DNA from: a virus
IMG/VR virus record: IMGVR_UViG_3300034082_001587
Span: 1-23,789 of that record
Length of the DNA: 23,789 nucleotides
Reading direction: 5' to 3' (one strand)
Shown here: positions 7,087 through 14,317 of the stretch, one piece after another
How the letters are laid out: the number at the start of each line of letters is the position of its first letter
How positions within the stretch are numbered: the first letter of the stretch is position 1
Translations under genes and position numbers: made by a program
The notes under the pieces: model-generated
The model's input: the letters and a program-made list of their open reading frames with translations, nothing else
Databases searched by the model: none
What the model was told of the DNA's origin: nothing

Positions 7087-9495
7087 ATGGCAACACAATT
7101 AATCGATTTAGGTAACCTTCGCTTTATTTGGAAGGGTGATCATGATCCAACAGACACATACGAACTAAATGACGTAGTTCGTTATAACAACATTGTATGG
7201 GTATACATTAATCAAATCCCTACAGCAAATATTGCAATCACAAACGCAGCATATTGGTCACGTATGGTTGAGGGATCAGAAATTCCTCCCACAGAAGGAC
7301 AAGCAGGTAAAGTTCTTAAGACCGATGGCACATTAACATTTTGGTCAGCATCATTCGATACATTTCGAATTGGTGAAGACATTACAGATTTTATTACAGC
7401 AGCAGATCTTACTGATGTTGCACTTGGTATTCAAGGATCCTCTACATCCTTTGTACAGACAGCATTAGTTAACACAGGAGCAGGCACAGGCTCATCTGCA
7501 GACTTTATTGCATACACATCTAACGGAACAAACGAGTCTGGTTGGATAGATATGGGTATTACAAATGGTTCATTTGATGATCCAACATTTTCACTAACAG
7601 GTCCAGGAGATGGATATGTATTTATGTCTGGCGCTATTGCTGGAGTAGTTGATGTAGATCAGTACAGCGTTGCTGGAACATCTCTTAACTTAATTTCAGA
7701 TGGCCCACATGGAATGATAGCAGGAGTTATTTTTGACCTAGTTCTTCCAGTGGCTCCAACACTAGAATCTCGCTACACAGTAGTTTCAGCACCAACTTCA
7801 ACACAGGTTGTAGTTACAGTACCTGCAGGCTACACTGGCGGAAACATTGCGCTTACATCTGTTATTAACTCTCAGATGAATAAGTTTACTGGTGACGGTA
7901 ATATGGTTTTAGCAACAGATTCTACAGGACTAGTAAATAACATTATCATCGCAGCTGGTGGACTACAAAGCGGCAACGAACAAATTATTATTACTCCAGA
8001 TAATGGAATCGAAGTATATGACGAAATTTATGTAGGAACTGGAGCAAAAGCATTTAATACAAATGCAGATTTAACAAATGCCGCTGCAGTATTTGAGCTA
8101 AATGGTAATCCATACGCTCAACTAGCAATTCATAACCAATCATCAAACTCATCAACAGATATTATTGCATATTCTAATAATGGAGTAGATGCAGCAGGTT
8201 GGATTGATATGGGAATTACTGGCTCATCCTTTAGCCAGGAAACTTATGGAATCACAGGTCCAAACGATGGATACATTTTCATGGAAGCTCCAGCAAATAC
8301 AACAGGTGCAGGAAACCTAGTTTTTGCAACAGGCGCTAATGGAACTGAAAACAAGATTATATTTGCCGCAGGTGGTTACGATTCTGGTAACGAGCAAATG
8401 TCAATCACCCCAGATGTAAACGTACACATTGAAATTGCAACACCTTCTACTTCACCTACAACAGGTGCACTAACAGTGGTCGGCGGTGTAGGTATTCAAG
8501 GTGACGTTAATATTCAAGGAGACATTGTATTTGGTGGTTCAGGAACAACATTAGCAACAACAACTTTGTCGGTTGCTGATCCAATAATTAGAGTAGGTTC
8601 TGATAATACATCAGATGCCATAGACCTAGGTGTAGTTGGAGAATATGCTACTGCAAATACTTCATCTGTATTCACAGTAACAAATACTCAGATAACAGAT
8701 AATATTGCCACAGTAACAACTTCTGCCGCACATGGATTTAGCGCAGGAGATGTTGTAGTTATCGCTGGTGTTAATGCAACATATAACGGAACTTTTGTTA
8801 TTCGTACTGCAGGAGCAACAACATTTACATATTCAAAGACAAATGTCGACGTTGCCTCAGCTTCAGCTACTGGAACAGCTCAAGTAACTGGAAATCGTAA
8901 ATATGCTGGTTTAGTTCGTGATGCTTCAGATGGTGTAGTTAAGTTCTTCAAGGATTCTTCAGTTGCACCAACCGCAGGCGTTGTAAACTTTTCAGGCGCA
9001 GGTCTAGCGTATGCAGACATTCAAACTGCAGGAATTACAGCAACTACCCTCAACACATCTGGATTAATTACAGCACCTGGTGGCCTAACAGCTTCTGGAG
9101 CGGTATCATTAAGCGGTACAGTAGATATTCAAGAACTTCGTGAACAAATTGTAGATGTTACATTAGCATCAAACGTAGGAACACTTGATTGGACAGCTGG
9201 AAATATTTATTATATTGCTACAGCCCCAACAGCAGCAATGACATTTAATGTCACTAACGTGCCAACAACTTCATCTAAAGCAATGACAATTAACGTCATG
9301 GTTACGCAAGGTTCTACAGGATACATTCCTACAACTTTCCAAATTGCTGGAACAAACCAAACAATTCGTTGGCCTAATGGTGGAGCTCCAACTGCAACAT
9401 CGTCTGCTAATAAAATTGATATATTTACCTTTACTTTACTTAGAACATCTGCTAATGCGTGGATCGTTATAGGATCATTTAACTTAAATTTCTAA
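7087..9495 (+). CDS. Large tail-fibre protein, cassette A
   Basis: 802 residues; GGTAGGAG at 7071-7078 precedes ATG. Residues 1-75 hold an RFIWKGDHDP, then YELNDVVRYNNIVWVY segment, a W/Y-rich module resembling CBM5/12-like carbohydrate-binding units. EGSEIPPTEGQAGKVLKTDG and two similar shaft units follow, each with SGWIDMGIT and GPGDGYVFM-type motifs. The region around residue 490 (GDIVFGGSGTTLATTTL, then ADPIIRVGSDNT and YAGLVRDASDG) is a shaft domain widespread in aquatic phage fibres. The C-terminus contains STGYIPTTFQIAGTNQTIRW and ends FNLNF. It is paralogous to 14318-16522 but carries an extra segment of about 75 residues near 520-595. Confidence 0.87.
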   Translation: MATQLIDLGNLRFIWKGDHDPTDTYELNDVVRYNNIVWVYINQIPTANIAITNAAYWSRMVEGSEIPPTEGQAGKVLKTDGTLTFWSASFDTFRIGEDITDFITAADLTDVALGIQGSSTSFVQTALVNTGAGTGSSADFIAYTSNGTNESGWIDMGITNGSFDDPTFSLTGPGDGYVFMSGAIAGVVDVDQYSVAGTSLNLISDGPHGMIAGVIFDLVLPVAPTLESRYTVVSAPTSTQVVVTVPAGYTGGNIALTSVINSQMNKFTGDGNMVLATDSTGLVNNIIIAAGGLQSGNEQIIITPDNGIEVYDEIYVGTGAKAFNTNADLTNAAAVFELNGNPYAQLAIHNQSSNSSTDIIAYSNNGVDAAGWIDMGITGSSFSQETYGITGPNDGYIFMEAPANTTGAGNLVFATGANGTENKIIFAAGGYDSGNEQMSITPDVNVHIEIATPSTSPTTGALTVVGGVGIQGDVNIQGDIVFGGSGTTLATTTLSVADPIIRVGSDNTSDAIDLGVVGEYATANTSSVFTVTNTQITDNIATVTTSAAHGFSAGDVVVIAGVNATYNGTFVIRTAGATTFTYSKTNVDVASASATGTAQVTGNRKYAGLVRDASDGVVKFFKDSSVAPTAGVVNFSGAGLAYADIQTAGITATTLNTSGLITAPGGLTASGAVSLSGTVDIQELREQIVDVTLASNVGTLDWTAGNIYYIATAPTAAMTFNVTNVPTTSSKAMTINVMVTQGSTGYIPTTFQIAGTNQTIRWPNGGAPTATSSANKIDIFTFTLLRTSANAWIVIGSFNLNF

Positions 9496-9505
9496 AGGAG
9501 AATAA

Positions 9506-10462
9506 ATGCCATTTATTAGTAGCGTAAGAGGAAGTTTTGGCCCTCAAAGTAAATCAAAACGTAACATCAATCAGGCTATGGTTGATGCAATTAGCGGAGG
9601 ATCAATAACAACTGCTGGTGGTTATAGAATACACACATATACTACTCCAGGAGCGAATACATTTGTTAATGCCCCAGGAGTTTCAGTAGAAATATTAATG
9701 GTTGCAGGCGGTGGAGGCGGCGGCTCAATCGGAGGCGGCGGAGGCGCTGGAGGATACATTTACGGTACAGGAAGTTTTGGAGGAGGAACTTTTCCACTCA
9801 ATATTGCTTCTGGTGGTAGTGGTTCACCTGCAGGTCACGGTGCTACTATTGTAGGAACACAAGGCGGAAACACAACAGGTTTTGGATTAACAGCAATTGG
9901 TGGAGGATTTGGTTGCGGTTGGGATTCTTGGATTGGAAACTCTGGTGCTGGTGGCTCTACGGGCGGAGGAACTGGAGGAAGTGCAGCATCTGCAGCCTTA
10001 CAGCCTTCTCAACCAGCAGTTGCTGGAATTACTCAAGTAGGCCATAGAGGCGCAGATGGCGGTCAGCTTACAGATGAAGTTGGAATGACTGGAAGCCCTA
10101 CTCACCAAGGCGGTGGAGGCGGAGGCGCTGGAGACCGAGGAATTGGTCGTGGCGGCGGACTTGGGCTTTATTCTTCTATTACTGGATCTTCTGTTGGACG
10201 TGGCGGAGGCGGTGGAGGCGGAGTCCACAGTGGCGCAGCAAATAATTCGTCGAGTCCATCCTATTCTACAGTAGGAATACCTTTCGGAGGCGGTGTAGGT
10301 GCTGGTCAAAATGATCAAAACCCAGGTGGAAAAAATGGATCGCCTAACACAGGTGGTGGTGGCGGCGGAATGCATCATAGCTCAGACAATCCTTCTGGAG
10401 CTGGCGGATCAGGAATTATAGTAATTCGATATCCTTCTAGCGTAAATAGTGTATCTATTTAA
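9506..10462 (+). CDS. Glycine-rich fibre tip/adhesin, cassette A
   Basis: 318 residues; AAAGGAG at 9494-9500 and ATG 9506. The first about 20 residues (MPFISSVRGSFG) match the start of the cassette B tip gene and probably dock to the fibre end. From residue about 30 there is a YRIHTYTTPGANTF strand region, then long Gly runs (AGGGGGGSIGGGGGAGG and others) and the closing GAGGSGIIVIRYPSS, the layout of phage glycine-rich domains. Poly-Gly runs here recall the polyglycine-II sandwich of T-even-like gp38 adhesins; that is analogy, not shown homology. It is likely the host-receptor-binding tip of fibre 7087. Confidence 0.82.
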   Translation: MPFISSVRGSFGPQSKSKRNINQAMVDAISGGSITTAGGYRIHTYTTPGANTFVNAPGVSVEILMVAGGGGGGSIGGGGGAGGYIYGTGSFGGGTFPLNIASGGSGSPAGHGATIVGTQGGNTTGFGLTAIGGGFGCGWDSWIGNSGAGGSTGGGTGGSAASAALQPSQPAVAGITQVGHRGADGGQLTDEVGMTGSPTHQGGGGGGAGDRGIGRGGGLGLYSSITGSSVGRGGGGGGGVHSGAANNSSSPSYSTVGIPFGGGVGAGQNDQNPGGKNGSPNTGGGGGGMHHSSDNPSGAGGSGIIVIRYPSSVNSVSI

Positions 10463-10464
10463 TA

Positions 10465-10869
10465 ATGCCATTCTGGAGAACAACAGAAAATATACTAAAG
10501 ACACCTTGGTTTGGTGATTATTTTGATGAAAATTGGATGAATTACGATACCATTCAAACTCCTCCAAAAACAGACTGGGACTATAAAAGAGAAATGCAAA
10601 TTGAAGATGTAAATCTTTGGGAAGAAATTGCATTTAATCCTACTGGAATTGGCGTTTACGCAGCATGGGATCCATATGCTGAGTTTTATATGATAACAAA
10701 TATGAAAGATGCTATTGAAACATTTTATGGACCAGAAGCAGCTAAAAAAGTTTATAATCGTGCAAAAGAGTTAGGTCAGCCATTAAAAGTAAACGAAGTA
10801 TGGGTTGATGATGAGGATTTATGGCTACACCAGCCAAATCCAGAATTTAATAAAAAACTTATAATTTAA
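10465..10869 (+). CDS. Hypothetical phage protein (WEEI..YAAWDPYAEFYMI family)
   Basis: 134 residues; it starts two bases after the tip gene stop, without a strong Shine-Dalgarno, so it is probably translationally coupled. It has Trp-rich ends (MPFWRTTENILKTPWFGDYF; VWVDDEDLWLHQP) and a conserved-looking core, FNPTGIGVYAAWDPYAEFYM, followed by helix DAIETFYGPEAAKKVYNRAKEL. I recall similar proteins in aquatic phages but no function. There are no membrane segments. It is the first of four genes placed between the two fibre cassettes. Confidence 0.7.
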   Translation: MPFWRTTENILKTPWFGDYFDENWMNYDTIQTPPKTDWDYKREMQIEDVNLWEEIAFNPTGIGVYAAWDPYAEFYMITNMKDAIETFYGPEAAKKVYNRAKELGQPLKVNEVWVDDEDLWLHQPNPEFNKKLII

Positions 10870-10881
10870 CACTATTACCTA

Positions 10882-10910
10882 TTGAAAACTCTTTTAGATA
10901 ATGCTATACT
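10882..10910 (+). promoter_or_regulatory. Promoter with TGCTATACT extended -10
   Basis: TTGAAA at 10882-10887, a 17-base spacer, then TATACT at 10905-10910 preceded by TGC. It is the best complete copy of the recurring promoter. The expected start near 10917 gives a leader of about 19 bases to TTG 10936. It would drive the membrane protein, oxygenase and halogenase genes. Confidence 0.7.
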
Positions 10911-10935
10911 ATTTATTAAGTAGAAAGAAAAAGTA

Positions 10936-11220
10936 TTGATAAGCAAATTTGAGTGGGTTCATGCTATAAAAGGCATGGGTAATAAAAAATACTGGAATAG
11001 GGCAAATACCGTAGAGTTCTTTGCTTTTATGACAAAGCTCTGCATTATATTCCCAGGTCTTTTGTTTGGAAAACAGTGGTGGTGGCTATACATCTTTGCC
11101 CTAGCCTCAAGCCTTGCTTTAATATGGTCTTCTACTATAAAAACATTACCAACAATTATTCTATTTAATATAGGATGGTCTATATTAGCAGCAACAGCTA
11201 TAATAAAATATTGGATTTAA
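10936..11220 (+). CDS. Small membrane protein
   Basis: 94 residues from TTG 10936, the first possible start after an in-frame stop; an internal ATG at 10975 is the alternative. Three hydrophobic segments are visible: about 27-46 (VEFFAFMTKLCIIFPGLLFG), 48-65 (WWLYIFALASSLALIW) and 71-92 (PTIILFNIGWSILAATAII). The short N-terminus has several Lys and Arg (KGMGNKKYWNR). The family is not recognised. It could be an inner-membrane protein active during infection. It is separated from the oxygenase gene by a 41-base AT-rich gap with a palindrome. Confidence 0.65.
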   Translation: MISKFEWVHAIKGMGNKKYWNRANTVEFFAFMTKLCIIFPGLLFGKQWWWLYIFALASSLALIWSSTIKTLPTIILFNIGWSILAATAIIKYWI

Positions 11221-11237
11221 ATATTATATAATATTTA
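11218..11237. repeat. Perfect 20-bp AT-only palindrome
   Basis: The 20 bases 11218-11237 equal their own reverse complement and overlap the stop codon of the membrane gene. The sequence contains TATAAT at 11227-11232, with another TATAAT at 11236-11241, so it may be an operator over a promoter for the oxygenase-halogenase pair. It has no GC stem and no T-tract, so a terminator is unlikely. Confidence 0.55.
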
Positions 11238-11261
11238 TAATATATAAAATAAGGAGAAGAA

Positions 11262-11885
11262 ATGGCATACAGCGTAAACGGAATATTTCCTGGAGTACTT
11301 TTACCAACTAAAACAGTAGGCGGATGCATAGATATATTTGAAGATGCTTGGCCAAATCCTAAAGAAGCAATTAAATTAATGGAAGAGCAATGTAATGATA
11401 TATCTTCTGGCGTTAGGTGGGAAAAAGCAGGTACTGTTGGATATGGAACAGCTCAGTCTCACAGAACAAATTATATTACTAATATTACAGAAAATGCTAA
11501 TCGTGATAATTTAGCGTCACAAAATATTCATAATCAAATGAATTTATTACTTCTAGCAACTACTATTCCTTATGCAAAAAAACATGATATTGATCAATTG
11601 CAGCATGAAGGATATTCAATGTTAAGATACAGTGGCGGACAAGAGTATAAAGCACATTCTGATGGAGACACGGCTGCAGGAAGAGCAATTTCCGCAATTG
11701 TTTATTTAAATGATGATTACGAAGGTGGAGAAGTGGAGTTTGTTAACTTCGGGGTAAAAATTAAACCAAAGGCTGGAATGCTGCTTCTATTTCCATCAAC
11801 ATATCCATATACACACATAGCACATCCAGTAATTTCTGGAACTAAATATGCAATTGTTACCTGGATTCACGATAGACCACTATAA
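11262..11885 (+). CDS. Prolyl-4-hydroxylase-like 2OG/Fe(II) oxygenase
   Basis: 207 residues; AAGGAG at 11251-11256 and ATG 11262. The C-terminal half has the double-stranded beta-helix signature: YSMLRYSGGQEY, the Fe ligands H132-S-D134 in KAHSDGD, YLNDDYEGGEVEF, PKAGMLLLFPS, distal H188 in HIAHPV, and K195 in GTKYAIVTW where the family usually has Arg or Lys for 2-oxoglutarate. All three Fe ligands are present, so it should be active. The family hydroxylates Pro, Lys or small molecules with O2 and 2-oxoglutarate. The substrate is unknown. It overlaps the halogenase start by one base (TAATG), implying coupled translation. Confidence 0.87.
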   Translation: MAYSVNGIFPGVLLPTKTVGGCIDIFEDAWPNPKEAIKLMEEQCNDISSGVRWEKAGTVGYGTAQSHRTNYITNITENANRDNLASQNIHNQMNLLLLATTIPYAKKHDIDQLQHEGYSMLRYSGGQEYKAHSDGDTAAGRAISAIVYLNDDYEGGEVEFVNFGVKIKPKAGMLLLFPSTYPYTHIAHPVISGTKYAIVTWIHDRPL

Positions 11886-13495
11886 TGAAAATTAATAAAA
11901 TAGTTATTGTTGGTGGTGGATCTGCTGGATGGATGACTGCCGCTACATTAATAAAAACTTTTCCAAACAAAGATATTACCGTTATAGAATCTCCAGATGT
12001 TCCAATTGTTGGTGTAGGAGAGTCTACATTGGGTGGAATTAGACAATGGTCTAGATGGATTGGGATAGATGATAGACAAGAAGAGTTTTTTAAAGAAACG
12101 GATGCCTCATTAAAGCTAAGCATTAAATTTACAGATTTTTATAAAAAAGATTCTGGATCATTCCATTACCCATTTGGAACCCCAATGCGAAACGACCCTG
12201 GCAGAAACCCATTTTTTGATTGGGAAGCAAAAAAATATTTTTATCCAGATACCCCAGTAGAAGATTTTGCTAGGTGCATATTTTCTGGAGCAGCTTTGTT
12301 TGAAAATAATAAATTTTCAACAAATGATTATGGTCAGCTAGATAATTTTGACCCAGACGTAGACGTTGCTTATCATTTTAATGCAACAAAATTTGGATCA
12401 TGGCTAAAAAATAATTACTGTATTCCCAATGGCGTAAAATATATTTCTGCAAATGTTGTAGACATACCAACTAATTCTGATGGAATTATAAATCTTACTT
12501 TAGACAATGATGTTAAAATATTTGCAGATTTATATATAGATTGTACTGGATTCAAAAGTCTTCTTTTGGGAGAAGCTTTAAGCGAACCATTTATTTCTTA
12601 TTCGGATATGCTTCCTAACAATAGTGCATGGGCAACTCAAATACAGTATAAGGATAAAGAAAAAGAACTTCAAGGGTTTACAAATTGTACTGCTATTGAA
12701 AATGGTTGGTGCTGGAACATTCCTCTCTGGTCAAGACTTGGAACTGGATATGTTTTTTCAGATAAATATGTTACCCCAGAAGATGCCAAAGAAGAATTTA
12801 AAAAATATTTAATGTCAGATAAAATGGTTGCACCAAGAACAAAAGAAGAAGTTGATAGTTTAGAATATAGATTAATCAAAATGCGTGTTGGTATTCATGA
12901 AAGAACTTGGGTAAAGAACGCTGTAGCAATTGGTCTTTCTGCTGGATTTATTGAGCCTTTAGAAAGTAATGGATTGTTTAGTGTTCATGAATTTTTATGG
13001 AGACTAATTGATGTTCTTTATTTAGAAGATATTAATCAGTTCAACAAAGATATGTATAATGAAATTGTATACGATCAGTTTAACGATTTTAGTAAGTTTG
13101 TTGCACTACATTATGCTTTATCAAAAAGAGACGACACGCCATATTGGCTAGCAATTTCAAATAAAGAATTTAGGGATCCGCTTACAAAAGACCCTGTGTC
13201 AAAGAGTCAATTGAGGACAGCTACATTCTTTAATGTATTTTGGAGATATATGGCTAATTGGGCAAATCCATTTGAATCTGGAGGTATTACATTTATTTTG
13301 GTTGGCCAAAGAGTAAATATGGTAAATGAAAGAAGGGCATCTCAAATAGAGTATTTAGAAAAAAGATCTCTAAAAAATGAGATAGATAGAGTTAACGCAA
13401 AGTGGGAGTTTGACAAAGCCAGGTGGAAAAAAGCAGCAGACGAATCTCCAACTCTTTATGAATACCTTAGAGACACATATTATAAGGAGGACTGA
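11885..13495 (+). CDS. Flavin-dependent (tryptophan-type) halogenase
   Basis: 536 residues. FAD-binding GGGSAGW lies at 10-16, GVGESTLGGIRQW at 43-55 and the flavin-domain IDCTGFKS at about 218-225. The halogenase motif WxWxIP is intact at 275-280 (WCWNIP). A Lys at 77, in the context SLKLSIKF, fits the catalytic Lys79 of PrnA/RebH, and GFIEPLESNGL at 354-364 fits the conserved Glu segment. Such enzymes use FADH2, O2 and chloride or bromide to halogenate an aromatic ring, usually Trp or another indole or phenol. All hallmark residues are present, so an active enzyme is likely. It overlaps the oxygenase. No flavin reductase is encoded nearby, so a host reductase would supply FADH2. Similar genes are known in cyanophages. 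The substrate cannot be read. Confidence 0.9.
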   Translation: MKINKIVIVGGGSAGWMTAATLIKTFPNKDITVIESPDVPIVGVGESTLGGIRQWSRWIGIDDRQEEFFKETDASLKLSIKFTDFYKKDSGSFHYPFGTPMRNDPGRNPFFDWEAKKYFYPDTPVEDFARCIFSGAALFENNKFSTNDYGQLDNFDPDVDVAYHFNATKFGSWLKNNYCIPNGVKYISANVVDIPTNSDGIINLTLDNDVKIFADLYIDCTGFKSLLLGEALSEPFISYSDMLPNNSAWATQIQYKDKEKELQGFTNCTAIENGWCWNIPLWSRLGTGYVFSDKYVTPEDAKEEFKKYLMSDKMVAPRTKEEVDSLEYRLIKMRVGIHERTWVKNAVAIGLSAGFIEPLESNGLFSVHEFLWRLIDVLYLEDINQFNKDMYNEIVYDQFNDFSKFVALHYALSKRDDTPYWLAISNKEFRDPLTKDPVSKSQLRTATFFNVFWRYMANWANPFESGGITFILVGQRVNMVNERRASQIEYLEKRSLKNEIDRVNAKWEFDKARWKKAADESPTLYEYLRDTYYKED

Positions 13496-13497
13496 GG

Positions 13498-13503
13498 TAT
13501 AAT
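13498..13503 (+). promoter_or_regulatory. TATAAT box for leaderless gene 13510
   Basis: TATAAT lies six bases before ATG 13510, in a 14-base gap. The nearest AAGGAGG (13484-13490) is about 19 bases from ATG, too far for normal initiation, so a leaderless mRNA is the simpler reading. The -35 is not clear. Confidence 0.55.
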
Positions 13504-13509
13504 TAAAGC

Positions 13510-13995
13510 ATGACTTCCGCCTTGAATTTTCCGTCAAATCCAACCAATGGGCAGCAGGTTACTATCGGTACCCGCACCTTTTCTTGGGATGGAACAGCAT
13601 GGCGAATTTACTCAGTTTCTGAAGAAGACCCAGTTCTAACACAGGAAGAGATTCAGGACTTTGTAGCCCCTCTTCTTAATCACTCAAGCCATACAAATTT
13701 AACCGCATCCTATGATGACGATAATAATAAAATTCTTCTTACTGGCACCGCCACTATTAGCACTGATCAAATTCAAGATGCCATAGCACCGCTTTTTGAG
13801 CATTCAACGCATTCTAACATTAGCGCAGTATACGATGACGATAACAACAAGATTGTTTTAACAGCAGAAGAGGCGGGATCAACAGTAACTGTTTCTGCTA
13901 CCGCCCCCGCAAGCCCAGTTGAAGGCAATATCTGGTACAATTCAACTATAGGAAAACTTTTCATATACTACGGCTCTGTATGGGCAGAAGTATAA
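13510..13995 (+). CDS. Short fibre-like structural protein with two 40-residue repeats
   Basis: 161 residues. The N-terminal module is FPSNPTNGQQ with FSWDGTAWR. Two direct repeats at about 42-80 and 82-120 are spaced by 40 residues and share EIQD or QIQD, AP-L, HS-H-N and YDDDNNKI-LT. The C-terminal W-module (TAPASPVEGNIWYN, then KLFIYYGSVWAEV) ends the protein. The same repeat and W-module occur in the 993-residue fibre (around 127-163 and 219-260), so this looks like a stripped-down relative of that fibre. It opens cassette B after a leaderless-type promoter and lies ten bases before gene 14006. A virion structural role is inferred. Confidence 0.8.
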   Translation: MTSALNFPSNPTNGQQVTIGTRTFSWDGTAWRIYSVSEEDPVLTQEEIQDFVAPLLNHSSHTNLTASYDDDNNKILLTGTATISTDQIQDAIAPLFEHSTHSNISAVYDDDNNKIVLTAEEAGSTVTVSATAPASPVEGNIWYNSTIGKLFIYYGSVWAEV

Positions 13996-14005
13996 TAGGA
14001 GAAAT

Positions 14006-14317
14006 ATGCCAATCACATTTCCAGCTTCACCAACAATAGGCGACACTTATACCGTCGGTGATGTAGCGTGGGAATGGAGCGGGACATATTGGCAGCAAAT
14101 TCCAGGATCTAATCTTGGAGCATTTTATGGCTTTAAGTATCTTCCAGTTTCGGGAGAACTTATATTGGAAAAAATTAACGACGGGACAACCGAAGTAATT
14201 CTTCCAGATCAAAACAGAAGAAGTACAGATTACAGAGAATGGACATTCACAACTCGTGAATTGGAATTCGAATGGTCTGAGACAGACACGTCAAATCTTA
14301 TTGTGAGGGTAGAATAA
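14006..14317 (+). CDS. Small fibre-associated protein, cassette B
   Basis: 103 residues; AGGAGA at 13997-14002 and ATG 14006. It is a paralogue of 6721-7083: FPASPTIGDTYT, WEWSGTYWQQ, LGAFYGFK, EVILPDQ, YREWTFTT and FEWSETDTSNLIVRVE all align. It lacks the Gly-Ser linker and the extra RVRKND-like stretch of copy A. It ends immediately before the ATG of the large fibre, with GAGGGT inside its 3' end serving as that gene's ribosome site. Confidence 0.78.
   Translation: MPITFPASPTIGDTYTVGDVAWEWSGTYWQQIPGSNLGAFYGFKYLPVSGELILEKINDGTTEVILPDQNRRSTDYREWTFTTRELEFEWSETDTSNLIVRVE

Larger units (their letters stand above)
6721..10462 (+). repeat. Three-gene fibre cassette A (diverged duplicate of 14006-17161)
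   Basis: The gene order small module protein, large fibre, tip is repeated as cassette B. The first two genes align along most of their length. The third genes share only the N-terminal about 17 residues. Cassette B is about 0.6 kb shorter because of a deletion or insertion in the fibre and the unrelated tip. Confidence 0.85.

Noticed and set aside
9998-10378. 126-codon - strand frame opposite the glycine-rich tip
   Set aside because: The poly-Gly codons (GGN) of the + strand lack stops when read in reverse; the peptide is low-complexity Ser/Thr/Cys/Arg-rich.
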